NCBI GenBank assembly: GCA_049513455.1 | Contig: JBEKWB010000010.1 | Location: forward strand, 35,057 to 99,056 | DNA length: 64,000 nt | Reading direction: 5' to 3' | Source: Bog-473 sp049513455 | GTDB taxonomy: Bacteria; Actinomycetota; Acidimicrobiia; Acidimicrobiales; RAAP-2 | Part shown: positions 52,047-60,750 of the stretch, piece after piece | Position numbering within the stretch: the first letter of the stretch is position 1 | Layout of the letters: every line of letters starts with the position of its first letter | Program-made: the position numbers and the translations under genes | Notes under the pieces: model-generated | What the model saw: the letters and a program-made list of their open reading frames with translations, nothing else | Database searches by the model: none | Told to the model about the DNA's origin: nothing

Positions 52047-52815
52047 GCCCCTCTTGGAGTTCCGGGGAGTCCGGGCGGCCTACGAGGAGGTCGAGGTCAT
52101 CCACGGCATCGACGCCACCTTCGAAGAAGGCGCCGTGACCGCTGTCCTCGGGGCGAATGGCGCCGGAAAGTCGACACTCCTCGCCCTGGCCGTCGGCGTG
52201 ATGGGACCGAGCGAGGGTGAGGTCCGCTTCGCCGGCGAAAAGGTGCGCATGGGATCGACCTCCCGGCTGGCTCGCCAGGGCCTCTGCCTGATCCCCGAGG
52301 GCCGCGGCGTCTTTCCGAACCTGACCGTGCGGGAGAACCTGTGGGTCATGACGCACAGCGGCAAGGGCCGGCGACACGTCGAACGGAGCGCCTTCGAACG
52401 GTTTCCGCGCCTGGCGGAGCGCCGTGACCAGCCGGCCGGCACGCTGTCGGGCGGCGAGCAGCAGATGCTGGCGCTTGCCCGCGCCGTGGCGACCGGCCCG
52501 CGGTTGCTCCTGTTGGACGAGCTCTCCATGGGGCTGGCACCTCTCGTCGTCGAAGAGCTCTACCGGCAAGTCGTCAGCCTCGCGGCGGAGGGGATCACCG
52601 TCGTGGTGGTGGAGCAGTTCGCACGCACCGCGTTATCGGTCGCCAGCTCGGCCATGGTGATGGCGAATGGGCGGATCGTCCAGACCGGAGGAGCAGCCGA
52701 GGTGGAATCGGTGCTGCAATCTGCCTACCTCGGATCGGTTGAACCCGCGGAAGCGGGGCCACCCGCGCAAAACGGGGCATCAGCCGGCACCGACACCGAT
52801 ACGACAACCCCTTAG
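52039..52815 (+). CDS. LivF-type ABC importer ATPase
   Basis: A 258-residue ATPase whose ATG lies in the end of the LivG gene. Walker A GANGAGKST, Q-loop GLCLIPEGRGVFPNLTVREN (a LivF hallmark), signature LSGGEQQMLALARA and Walker B LLLLDELSMGLAP are all intact. With the LivG partner it powers the fused permease. A C-terminal low-complexity tail (AGPPAQNGASAGTDTDTTTP) is not part of the usual domain. Confidence 0.93.
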   Translation: MPEPLLEFRGVRAAYEEVEVIHGIDATFEEGAVTAVLGANGAGKSTLLALAVGVMGPSEGEVRFAGEKVRMGSTSRLARQGLCLIPEGRGVFPNLTVRENLWVMTHSGKGRRHVERSAFERFPRLAERRDQPAGTLSGGEQQMLALARAVATGPRLLLLDELSMGLAPLVVEELYRQVVSLAAEGITVVVVEQFARTALSVASSAMVMANGRIVQTGGAAEVESVLQSAYLGSVEPAEAGPPAQNGASAGTDTDTTTP

Positions 52816-52829
52816 TCTCACCGGGCCGT

Positions 52830-53696
52830 TCAGTCACTGAAGGCGAAGAACGTCACCTGGGTGGCATAGGCGACGAGCCGGGGTGGGCCCGTCCCGTCGG
52901 GTCCACAGTCCCACAGGGCCATATCGATCGATGCGTAGCCATCACCGGCGTGACGGGCCCGGTTGTGGGCCAGCACCCATTCGGACCGGCAGTCGCCGAG
53001 GAGATGGAAGGTGAGATCGACGCTCGGGCCGAACCACCGGTTGCGCTCCGCCCGCCCGACCTTCTCGGCCACCGCTCCCGGCATCGTGTCGGCGAAGACG
53101 ACGAGCGCCAGTGGGTCGAGCGTCCCGTCCTCCAGCCACGGTGGATCGTCCATCCGGTACCACGTGCCATGCTCGGCCCGCGCTGGTTCGTACTCCTCCC
53201 ACGGTGCATGACCGAGCATGCCCGCCCCTTCCACGTGGCGCTCCCAAAACGGCAGGGCGACAAACCCCGCCCAGCCCGCCTGCGGCGACAGCGGGGCGCG
53301 GAAGCTGCGGCATTGGGACGGAGGGACGATTTGCGTCGGTGGTTCGAGGTCGGTGAACTCGAAGCCGCGGCGCGGTGCCCCGAAGACAGCCGTGGTGAGG
53401 TGGCCGAACTCCGAACCAGCTGCCCGAACCTCGGCCCGTACGTGCGACATCGAATGACCGCGACGAAGCATTTCGACGTCGATATCGAGCGGACCGTGCG
53501 GCACCTGGGCGACGAAGACGCTGTGCGCAGAGCGCAGGGTCTGGTCCGGGTTGTCGACCACGTCGGCCATGGCCCGGACCGCCAGGGCCGTGACGACTCC
53601 TCCTTGTGGAACCCTGGCCAGATTCCAGGAGGGATCCAGCACTACCCGATATCTGCTCTCGCCACTCCCGACGACGTCGGGGAACGCACCGCCCAT
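52830..53696 (-). CDS. acyl-CoA thioesterase-like double-hotdog protein
   Basis: A 288-residue double-hotdog protein. The N-terminal repeat has NLARVPQGGVVTALAVRAMA and PDQTLRSAHSVFVAQVPHGP; the C-terminal repeat has TLDPLALVVFADTMPGAVAE and SVDLTFHLLGDCRSEWVLAH, with the aspartates and histidines of the TesB/thioesterase-III type. It probably hydrolyses an acyl-CoA to free acid and CoA. It is convergent with the importer operon, 14 bases between stops. Confidence 0.85.
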   Translation of the reverse strand: MGGAFPDVVGSGESRYRVVLDPSWNLARVPQGGVVTALAVRAMADVVDNPDQTLRSAHSVFVAQVPHGPLDIDVEMLRRGHSMSHVRAEVRAAGSEFGHLTTAVFGAPRRGFEFTDLEPPTQIVPPSQCRSFRAPLSPQAGWAGFVALPFWERHVEGAGMLGHAPWEEYEPARAEHGTWYRMDDPPWLEDGTLDPLALVVFADTMPGAVAEKVGRAERNRWFGPSVDLTFHLLGDCRSEWVLAHNRARHAGDGYASIDMALWDCGPDGTGPPRLVAYATQVTFFAFSD

Positions 53697-53725
53697 CGGT
53701 CTATTCTGCTACACGCTGAAGCCGT

Positions 53726-54451
53726 TCACGCACCCCAGATGCTCACATCACAGCCCAACGAGCGGAATCGTTCGATGATCGCGGGCGGGTCCATGATCCC
53801 TGGCGGCCAGTTGTAGTCGTGCATGCGGATCGTCGCGGTGTACCGAACGAACTCTTTCCCCGCTTCGATTGAACAGAACACGCCTCGAGTTCCGGTCTGC
53901 ATCTCATAGTTGCGAGCATGCTCGGCGTCCAACACAAAGTTCATCGAATCGCACATTGAGCCCATGTCGACGTTCCCCCAATCCCAGGGATTCTTATTGA
54001 CGTGCCAAAGAACGCCCTCCGGATCGCAGGACATCATTTTGAATGCCTTGTCGATGATCGTGATCGGCGCCAGACAACAGGCGCAGAACGACTCGATGCG
54101 GCACTCCTTGTCTTGGAACGGCGGCATGTTGGACACGGCCATCGCCTCGCTCGCACAGCCGATATAACTGTGAAATTCCCCGTCGATGTAGAGCTCTGCC
54201 TGGCTCGGAAACGAGGAGAACGGCGGTGCCTTGAGGATGTCGCAGTTCTGCGACTCTTGGTTCACCACGACGATGATGCCAAGTTGAAGCTCTTTGAGCG
54301 CCTTCTGCGTCCGCCGACGGTCAAGACCGATCGCCTCGAATATATTGCGCAGATTGGGCGCCACCTTCCGCGAGCTCCAGTACTCGAAGATGAACTCTCG
54401 CAGACGGAGAGCGTCTTCGCTGAACTCAAACGGCTGGACGAATTGCGGCAT
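53726..54451 (-). CDS. alkylmercury lyase (MerB)-like protein
   Basis: A 241-residue protein. Residues about 14-65 form a winged-helix-like N-domain (DALRLREFIFEYWSSRKVAP, GLDRRRTQKALKEL) as in MerB. The core aligns to MerB at three points: Cys99 with Glu102 (YIGCASEA) against catalytic Cys96 and Asp99, Cys123 and Cys125-126 (ESFCACCLAPI) against Cys117, and Cys167 (GSMCDSMNF) against catalytic Cys159. Asp to Glu at the second position is a change. MerB cleaves C-Hg bonds, but no merR, merA or mer transporter is near, so another C-X lyase role is possible. Divergent from a DUF1214 gene. Confidence 0.75.
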   Translation of the reverse strand: MPQFVQPFEFSEDALRLREFIFEYWSSRKVAPNLRNIFEAIGLDRRRTQKALKELQLGIIVVVNQESQNCDILKAPPFSSFPSQAELYIDGEFHSYIGCASEAMAVSNMPPFQDKECRIESFCACCLAPITIIDKAFKMMSCDPEGVLWHVNKNPWDWGNVDMGSMCDSMNFVLDAEHARNYEMQTGTRGVFCSIEAGKEFVRYTATIRMHDYNWPPGIMDPPAIIERFRSLGCDVSIWGA

Positions 54452-54577
54452 CGTGGTCCTCTCTACTTACGGACTTGGAGCCCGTCACGATTACTCCCAT
54501 AAGGTAGCCTGACCCGAGAGCACCGCATTCTTGTTGCTGCACACCCAATATGGCACGAACGACGGACGTACTGTGAA

Positions 54578-55705
54578 ATGAACCAGGCTCCCAAGACCAC
54601 TGCGGCATTCGATGAGCTGATTGCCACCCTTCAGCTCATTCGGGATGGATACGTTCTCAGCGACGAGCGGTTCACTGACCCCCTCGACGTCGTTGAGGGC
54701 TACAGGTACGTAGGCCAGCTGCTTTCGGCGGCGTCCGAGCTCTTCTTTGAGGCCGACCCCGACCATCCCAGGTTGGCGTCGATCGTTTCGCCAGCTCGCA
54801 AGCTCCAAGGCGATAATCCCGACGCCATCTACCATTACGCCCGAATCTCAGGTTCGCGTGCGTACAGGATTTTCGGGCGCGTCGATACTGAGTGCTACAC
54901 GTCGTTCACCATCCACGGGAGAGCTCCGGACGGAGCGTTGGCCGGGCCGCTTCTGGGTGACGTCAACGATCGGCAGTTTCAGATCGACCAGGATGGTTCG
55001 TACTCTTTGACGCTCAGCGCTACCGAGCAGCCGGGCAATTGGTTACGCCTTGACCCTGATGCCTACTGCGTCATCGTGCGCAGCTATTTCCAGTTGGGCA
55101 CCTCCGCCCAGAATGACAAGGATGTATCGGTGCGCATCGACATCGAAACGATTGAAGACCTGGATCCGCCACCGCCACTGAGCGACGAGATGTTCTCGGA
55201 ACGAATGCGGGAGGGTATCGCCTTCCTACGCCAAACCACGCTCGGACAGTCGCTGCCCAATGCCCCGTCCCCGGCCCCCTTCGTCTCCCAGGAACCGAAC
55301 GTGCTCCCCGTGCCGTTCAGCTTTCGGGACTCCGGTCTGCCGGTGCCGGGTGCGGCCGACATCTTCTACGCCATGGGGCGATGGAGGCTCGACCCCGACG
55401 AGGCACTGGTGATGACCGGGATCCTCCCCTCATGTCCGTTCGCCAATGTCATGCTGTGGAATCGACACATGCAGACCCTGGAGTATCGCTCCCGGCGATC
55501 ATCCCTCAATCAGGCCCAGGTTCAACTGGAACCTGACGGTCGCTATCGCATCGTGATCGCGCACAAGGATCCCGGCGTACCGAATTGGCTGGATTGTGAA
55601 GGTCACCACTCGGGAACGATCTTTTGGCGTTTCCTGCTGCCTGAGACCGACCCGACCCGCACGGAGTGCGAGGTGCTCCCAATCGGTGAAGTCGCCGCTC
55701 TCTGA
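54578..55705 (+). CDS. DUF1214-domain protein
   Basis: A 375-residue protein. Blocks resembling DUF1254/DUF1214 proteins are YHYARISGSRAYRIFGRV early and the C-terminal DUF1214 end, EYRSRRSSLNQAQVQLEPDG, RYRIVIAHKDPGVPNWLDCE and GTIFWRFLLPETDP, where DPGVPNWLD is the family hallmark. No signal peptide is present. The function of DUF1214 proteins is unknown; actinobacterial ones often sit near lipid or steroid genes. Starts diverge from the MerB-like gene over 126 bases. Confidence 0.88.
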   Translation: MNQAPKTTAAFDELIATLQLIRDGYVLSDERFTDPLDVVEGYRYVGQLLSAASELFFEADPDHPRLASIVSPARKLQGDNPDAIYHYARISGSRAYRIFGRVDTECYTSFTIHGRAPDGALAGPLLGDVNDRQFQIDQDGSYSLTLSATEQPGNWLRLDPDAYCVIVRSYFQLGTSAQNDKDVSVRIDIETIEDLDPPPPLSDEMFSERMREGIAFLRQTTLGQSLPNAPSPAPFVSQEPNVLPVPFSFRDSGLPVPGAADIFYAMGRWRLDPDEALVMTGILPSCPFANVMLWNRHMQTLEYRSRRSSLNQAQVQLEPDGRYRIVIAHKDPGVPNWLDCEGHHSGTIFWRFLLPETDPTRTECEVLPIGEVAAL

Positions 55706-55727
55706 TTCGCAGTAGCTCGGCTGCGAA
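55706..55727 (+). terminator. stem-loop directly after the DUF1214 stop
   Basis: TTCGCAG (55706-55712) and CTGCGAA (55721-55727) are perfect complements with an 8-base loop, starting on the base after the TGA stop. The rest of the gap to the convergent ligase gene (55728-55793) shows nothing further. Confidence 0.5.
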
Positions 55728-55793
55728 CGGAGAAGGGTCGGTTCTGGGCCGCACCGTCCAGGGTCGCCGACTGATGAACACCGCCCCCCACGC

Positions 55794-56732
55794 TCACTGG
55801 GGCCGTTCCCGGACGACTTCAGCCGGGCCCTTGTCGTCGCGCAACCCGAGAAAGCGCGGCTGGCGCAGCCGAGCGTCGCTCGTCCATTCGGCGAATCCGA
55901 TCTGAGCCACGAGGTCGGGCCGTGTCCAGTGCGCGCCGCGGGGGATCGGTCGCGCGTCGACAAACGCCGACTGGGCCGTCTCCAGCTTGCGCAGCCGGCT
56001 CCCGAGACTGTGGAGTGTCGCCTTGGTGTAGCCGGTGCCGACCTTGCCGGCGTAGCGGAGGGCGCCATCCTCGTAGTAGCCGACGAGCAGGGCTCCGAAG
56101 TCCGTCCGGCTACCGGTGGGATCGGTGTAACCGCCGATGACGAACTCCTGCTCCCAGACGCACTTCAGCTTCAACCAGTCCTTCGAGCGGCCAGCGACGT
56201 ATGGTGCGTCGGCGCGCTTGGCGATGAGCCCCTCCCAGCCGGATCGGCAGGCCTCGGCGAACCGCCGCTCGGAGTCGTCGCTCCAGGCCTCCGTGTGCTG
56301 CAACGCCGAGCTCGACCGGATCGTCCTCGTCAGCCGGGCCCGGCGCTCGACGAGTGGCCGGTCGGTGAGATCCTCCCCGTCGACGGCTAAGAGGTCGAAC
56401 ACGCAGTAGACGACTGGGTACTTGGCCACCTGCTCAGAGGACGGCCTCGTCACCCCGAGACGCTGCTGGAGTCGGGTGAAGGACGTCTGGTCACCCTCAT
56501 ATGCCACCACCTCTCCGTCGAGCAGAAGGTCCCGGGAGCGTTGCGCCGCTACAGCGGCACTTACCTCGGGGTAGGTTCCCGTGAGATCCCTGCCGGTACG
56601 CGACTCGAGTCGCACGTCGCTGCCTGTTTTGCGTGCGACGCAGCGCTCACCATCGAACTTGCGCTCCAGCACCCAATCGTCGCCGAAGTCTCGACGGTCG
56701 GTCAACGTGGCCAGCATGAGCGGGATCACCAT
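55794..56732 (-). CDS. ATP-dependent DNA ligase (LigC/LigD ligase-domain type)
   Basis: A 312-residue stand-alone ligase. The adenylation motif is ERKFDGER (23-30) with the nucleotidyl lysine, motif III is LLDGEVVAY, motif IV EGLIAKR, motif V WLKLKC, and the OB-fold C-domain follows (FVIGGYTDPTGSRTDFGALL). It resembles LigC and the ligase module of LigD, which act in nonhomologous end joining or repair with Ku. No Ku or polymerase module is in this window. Confidence 0.92.
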   Translation of the reverse strand: MVIPLMLATLTDRRDFGDDWVLERKFDGERCVARKTGSDVRLESRTGRDLTGTYPEVSAAVAAQRSRDLLLDGEVVAYEGDQTSFTRLQQRLGVTRPSSEQVAKYPVVYCVFDLLAVDGEDLTDRPLVERRARLTRTIRSSSALQHTEAWSDDSERRFAEACRSGWEGLIAKRADAPYVAGRSKDWLKLKCVWEQEFVIGGYTDPTGSRTDFGALLVGYYEDGALRYAGKVGTGYTKATLHSLGSRLRKLETAQSAFVDARPIPRGAHWTRPDLVAQIGFAEWTSDARLRQPRFLGLRDDKGPAEVVRERPQ

Positions 56733-56849
56733 GCCAATATCGTTTCACCTGGATGGAGATGACCGTGGTCCACGCTGCAATTGGCGAAAGTTGCCTCTCG
56801 GGAGTAGGACCACCACTCGATTGGCGGGGCCACCGCCCCGGTCGCCGGC

Positions 56850-58925
56850 TCAGCCCTCCGCGGGAGCCGAGACCTGAGCCGACTCGACCTGCCGCTCCGC
56901 GTTCTTGGTCTGTCGGTGTTGCTGGACCAACAGGGCACCCCCGGCCAGAGCCAGTGTTCCCCCCACCACGTAAGCCGGCATGGGGAACTCGGGCGTTGCA
57001 GCCGGTGGGTTGTCGCTGCGCGGCCTGGTCAGGTAGAAGGTGTCGTAGACGCTGTAGTTGGGCGTCCCGCTGGTCTGGGTGGGCGCGTGGTAGTAGGTCA
57101 CGGTCATCGTCGTGTTGCCGCCCTGCACCCCCGGATTCACGCTGAACAAGGCGATGCCGTAGGCGTCGGTCGTGTCCTTGTTGGCCGACCAGGTGCAGGG
57201 CTCGCTGGCGTCGGGCAGGGGCTTGGTTCCGGCGGCAATGCCGTCGAAGGCGGTCCCGACACGGATCTGGGTGAAGGTGGTGACGTTGGCCGTCCCACTG
57301 TTGTACGTGTTGTCGCGTTTATTGGTCCCACCCCCGCCGAGGACCATGTAGACGGTTCCCAGCGTCGTGTTGAAGGGGCTGGACAGGCTGCCGGTCCCCT
57401 CTCCTGAGACCACCACCGGCGTGAAGGTGTTGACCGTCGCCCCGCTGTTCGGCGTCACGGACGTCGGCCCGCTGGTGTTGTAGACGAAGTCACTGGGCCA
57501 ACTGGTGTTCGCAGTGCCCTTCCAGGTCGACGTGCCGGGATACGGGGACGGGGCGAATCCCCGCACCGGATAGGAGCGCTCGTAGTCGTGGTCGTGCCCG
57601 TTGAGAACCAGGTCCACCTGGTACTGGTCGAACAGCGGCACCCAGGCCTGCCGGATGCCGGCGTCGCATCCGTTGTCGGTCGACGACGAGAGGGCGGACT
57701 GGTGCATCTGGACGACGATCCAATCAACCGTGGTGCTGGCACGCGCCGCAGCGAGGCTGGACTCCAGCCATTGCGTCTGCACGTTGGGTGTGGTCCCGCC
57801 GGGAGACAGTGTGCCGTTGGAGTTGGATGTGAAGGTGCCCGTGTAGTACTGGTTGTACACGTGGTCAGCGGCCGAGATCGGGTTGCCTCCCGCATCGGTG
57901 GTGGCGACGAAGCCGACGTTATATGCGCCAGCGCCCTGGTAGCAGACATCGTTCGCGTCGAGGCTGATGAACAGCACCGACCCGACCTGGAACGAGTAGA
58001 AGCTTCCCGGGAAGGCGGTGCCATTGCCGGGCAGCCTGAAGCGCGTCAGGTACGAGTTGTAGCCGTAGGTGCCGTTGTCGAGCTCGGCCTCGTGGTTACC
58101 GAGGCAAGGCATCCAGGGCCGGTTGGCCGCTGATCGTTGCATATTGAGGGCAAAGTCCCGCCATACCTCGGGGGCGGGTTGCACACCGGATATCCCCGTG
58201 GTGGTCTGTCCCGAAGAATTGATGGTCTCCTTGTCGCCGTAACACAGGTCGCCGTTCAGCAGGTGGAAAAGCGGTGTCAGCACCTCCACCTCGCCCACTG
58301 CGTTGTAGGCGTTCCACTGCGACTCGCTGTACGTGCTCGACGAGATGGTGGTCCCATTGGCCAGGGTGTACGTGGCACCAGCTCCCGGGGTGCCGAGGTC
58401 ACCGAAGCTGGTGAAGGCGAAGGCGAAGCGCCCTGTGTTGGTCGTGGTGAACGTGCTGGAGAATGTCACGCCGGGAGTGGCGGCATCAGCGACTGTGTAG
58501 GAGTACGTCGTAGCCGGGGTGAGTCCGGTCAGCGGGACGTGGTAGCAATTCACCACCTCACCGCTAAGGCCGTCGGTGTAGGTGAGCGTGGTGGCGTTGA
58601 AGACCGTCTGGCCACCCACGGCCGGACTCAGCGTCACCTGCGGCGTCACCTCGGGCTGCGGCGACGCCCATGAGACGGTGACCTCGCTGGCGGGATTAGC
58701 GCCCCAGGTGAGGTGGATCTGCTCGGGAACGGTCCCAGAACCGAGCGAGCTGGTGCCACCCGAGCCGGCGGCGAAGGCGTAGCCATCGCGCAGGCCCAGA
58801 TCCAGCGCCGCTGCGGCAAACCCCGCCACGCCCGCGATCTGCATGAACTGGCGGCGGGACAACGGCGGTCCGGACAAACGCCCGACGGTCGCGGCAAGGC
58901 CATTTCCTTCATCGTCTGGGAACAT
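56850..58925 (-). CDS. Tat-exported purple acid phosphatase-like metallophosphoesterase
   Basis: A 691-residue protein from ATG 58925. The twin-arginine signal is SRRQFMQIAGVAGFAAAALD. A fibronectin-like purple-acid-phosphatase N-domain (QIHLTWGANPASEVTVSWAS) precedes a metallophosphoesterase domain with FTSFGDLGTPG, LLNGDLCYGDKE, LGNHEAELDN, VQMHQSALSS and NGHDHDYERSYP, which together give the metal ligands. A C-terminal membrane segment (AYVVGGTLALAGGALLVQQ) anchors it. It would release phosphate from organic esters outside the cell. Upstream sits a PHO box, fitting phosphate-starvation control by PhoP. Confidence 0.92.
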   Translation of the reverse strand: MFPDDEGNGLAATVGRLSGPPLSRRQFMQIAGVAGFAAAALDLGLRDGYAFAAGSGGTSSLGSGTVPEQIHLTWGANPASEVTVSWASPQPEVTPQVTLSPAVGGQTVFNATTLTYTDGLSGEVVNCYHVPLTGLTPATTYSYTVADAATPGVTFSSTFTTTNTGRFAFAFTSFGDLGTPGAGATYTLANGTTISSSTYSESQWNAYNAVGEVEVLTPLFHLLNGDLCYGDKETINSSGQTTTGISGVQPAPEVWRDFALNMQRSAANRPWMPCLGNHEAELDNGTYGYNSYLTRFRLPGNGTAFPGSFYSFQVGSVLFISLDANDVCYQGAGAYNVGFVATTDAGGNPISAADHVYNQYYTGTFTSNSNGTLSPGGTTPNVQTQWLESSLAAARASTTVDWIVVQMHQSALSSSTDNGCDAGIRQAWVPLFDQYQVDLVLNGHDHDYERSYPVRGFAPSPYPGTSTWKGTANTSWPSDFVYNTSGPTSVTPNSGATVNTFTPVVVSGEGTGSLSSPFNTTLGTVYMVLGGGGTNKRDNTYNSGTANVTTFTQIRVGTAFDGIAAGTKPLPDASEPCTWSANKDTTDAYGIALFSVNPGVQGGNTTMTVTYYHAPTQTSGTPNYSVYDTFYLTRPRSDNPPAATPEFPMPAYVVGGTLALAGGALLVQQHRQTKNAERQVESAQVSAPAEG

Positions 58926-58932
58926 GGGCTGC

Positions 58933-58976
58933 AATGTAACGGTGGGCCATGAATCAGCTGTGAACGAGTGCTGAAC
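58933..58976 (-). promoter_or_regulatory. PHO box (three 11-bp repeats) and -10 of the phosphatase gene
   Basis: On the minus strand, three contiguous 11-base units read GTTCAGCACTC (58976-58966), GTTCACAGCTG (58965-58955) and ATTCATGGCCC (58954-58944). They share [GA]TTCA at the same phase, the layout of PhoP direct-repeat boxes in streptomycetes. TACATT (58938-58933) fits a -10 with its -35 position falling inside the second unit, and it is only seven bases from the ATG, suggesting a leaderless mRNA. PhoP binding itself is inferred. Confidence 0.6.
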
Positions 58977-59254
58977 AGCGGACGATCTCTACGCGTCCAT
59001 TCGCGGGCAACTCGCGACGAACACGCGATGCGCGGTCCGCCTTACGGGTTAAACCCCAAATGGAGGCGGCGGCCCGCCCTACTAGCGCTTACACAGTGGG
59101 TTCCCGGGAAGGCCGGCCCTGGGACCACCCCGCCGCAGATGTGTTTGCTCCCGTTCACGTCGTCAGGGTCCGCCCGATTGGGACAGTGTCGAGGTGGGGC
59201 AACCCCTGACCGCGGACGTCAGGTGAGGTGGGCTCTTCAGGGCGAACGTTCCGA
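58977..59254. other. intergenic region without a supported gene
   Basis: Between the phosphatase promoter and the acetyltransferase stop I see no gene. A small inverted repeat, CCTGAC (59205-59210) and GTCAGG (59218-59223) with a 7-base loop, lies 32 bases beyond the acetyltransferase stop and may act as a weak terminator for it. Confidence 0.4.
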
Positions 59255-59791
59255 TCAGGGGGGCAGAGGATGATCGAGTACCCACCTGGTCGTGATCTGC
59301 GGAGAGTTGATCGAGCTGGGTCGGGCCTCGTGTGAGAAGAGGTAGCGGAAACCGGCCCGCTGGAGAGTTCGATTCGGCGCAACGTTGAACGCGTTGGGCT
59401 CACAAAAGAGCCGCTTCAATTCCAGATCCGCGAAGTAGGCCCGTGCTGACAGCTTGACAAACTGAGTACCCAACCCGGTACTTCTCAGCCCCTCCTCCAC
59501 GATGTGGAGGTGCATGAAGGCCTCATTGCCGAAATCGATACGATCGGTTGAGCTGAAACCCACGACCTGACCATCTCGCAGCCACACCAGTGAGTAGTTG
59601 ATACGGTCTCGAATCGGTCGTGCGTAATCCTCCTCGTAGAAAGCGCGCCATGCTTCGCGCGTGGGAAGCAACGACCGATCGACTCCCAACACTCGCAGAT
59701 GCTCATCGGGGGCATCGTGGAAGTAGTCGATACGGATGCTGACTTCAAAGAGCTGCATCTCCCTCACAGCGAGTCGTATTTCAGAATCCAC
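59255..59791 (-). CDS. GNAT family N-acetyltransferase
   Basis: A 178-residue GNAT protein from GTG 59791; an ATG at 59758 immediately after GAGGGAG would give a 167-residue form and may be the real start. The acetyl-CoA loop is LRSTGLGTQFV, preceded by EAFMHLHIVEE, and followed by KRLFCEPNAFNVAPNRTLQRAG, the usual Asn-containing final motif. The substrate is unknown. Confidence 0.85.
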   Translation of the reverse strand: MDSEIRLAVREMQLFEVSIRIDYFHDAPDEHLRVLGVDRSLLPTREAWRAFYEEDYARPIRDRINYSLVWLRDGQVVGFSSTDRIDFGNEAFMHLHIVEEGLRSTGLGTQFVKLSARAYFADLELKRLFCEPNAFNVAPNRTLQRAGFRYLFSHEARPSSINSPQITTRWVLDHPLPP

Positions 59792-59867
59792 GGCAGTCCA
59801 ATCTATTAGCGGCTCCGTGAACGAGGTAGCTCAGCATGCCCGGGAGGTGCCGTTCTGGGGTCGGTGC

Positions 59868-60272
59868 CTATGGGCGGACGAGTGCGTCGGTCAGAGGGTC
59901 TACCCCGGCAAGATTGTGTGCCAAGTCGGGGTCGAGGGTGTAGCGGTTGGCGAACGCGCTCGGAGAGAGGTAGGAGACCTTGGTCTGGTCTCCATCCGCC
60001 CAGATGAGAACCTTGAGGGGGAGGTCGAGAGCGGCGAGCGGGGTGGCGTCCATGACGGCGGTCCCTACGGCGGGGTTGCCGAACACAACCAGGGTGGTCG
60101 GGCGCAGGAGGAGCCCGACACCGCGGGCCTCGGCGGACTGGTCGATGACGGCGAACAGCTTCATTCCTCGGTCTTCGATCAATTCGGTCAGCTTGGTCAC
60201 CGTTTCCTCGAAGGAGCGGGGACTGTCTTTGGTAGTGATCCCGGCTGTGGTGATCGGGCCGCTCGAGGTCAT
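59868..60272 (-). CDS. DUF302-domain protein
   Basis: A 134-residue protein from ATG 60272. The DUF302 fold is visible in SFEETVTKLTELIEDRGMKL, FAVIDQSAEARGVGL and RPTTLVVFGNPAVGTAVMDA. Such small proteins occur singly or fused to transporters and redox proteins, and are poorly understood; some are stress-linked. No signal peptide. Confidence 0.88.
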   Translation of the reverse strand: MTSSGPITTAGITTKDSPRSFEETVTKLTELIEDRGMKLFAVIDQSAEARGVGLLLRPTTLVVFGNPAVGTAVMDATPLAALDLPLKVLIWADGDQTKVSYLSPSAFANRYTLDPDLAHNLAGVDPLTDALVRP

Positions 60273-60414
60273 GTCCGGACTCCCGTGGTTGGAGGGCGAG
60301 TCGCCCAGGCCGCCGGACACAATTTAGCTCCGCCGTGACGAATCAAGCGTGCCCCCAACAGAAGGGGGGGTTCCGCGTCGGTGCCCACCAAGAATCGCCC
60401 GAGCCCGGCCCCAT

Positions 60415-60621
60415 TTCGAGCGAATTACCACGGCATTCTGGGCGGCCTGCGGTGGCGGCCACCTCGATGTCGCGGAGCAGTTGCTCGGCGAAGGGGCCGA
60501 CATGAACTGAGTTGGCTGGAGCGACGAAATGCCGCTAGACGTCGCCCAAGCCGCCGAAGCGACCGAGCTGGTGGGGTGGCTGCAAGACCACAACGCCCGC
60601 TCTTCGGCGGAGATCGGATGA
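60415..60621 (+). pseudogene. ankyrin-repeat protein fragment with an in-frame stop
   Basis: One frame reads TAFWAACGGGHLDVAEQLLG, then GEGADMN, a TGA stop at 60508-60510, and continues without shift as VGWSDEMPLDVAQAAEATEL and VGWLQDHNARSSAEIG to TGA 60619-60621. Ankyrin homologues have Trp (TGG) at the stop position, so a single G-to-A change explains it. Upstream of about 60415 no ankyrin sequence is found, so the gene is also truncated. Confidence 0.7.
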
Positions 60622-60750
60622 CGTCCCCGCATCGGAGGGAATGCTGCGTCCCACCTGGATGGGAGCGGGTGCTGCCACGTCGCTGCCACTGGGTCGGGGA
60701 TGCCGAATTCCTGTACGCACTCTCGATAGGCTCAAGTCGGTGCCCTGCAC

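Noticed and set aside
53726..54451. Mercury resistance operon
   Set aside because: Only a MerB-like gene is found; no merA, merR, merT or merP is nearby, and the second catalytic residue differs.
60508..60510. TGA as recoded selenocysteine or read-through
   Set aside because: The expected residue is Trp, no SECIS-like hairpin is evident, and all other genes here use TGA as stop; simple nonsense mutation is enough.
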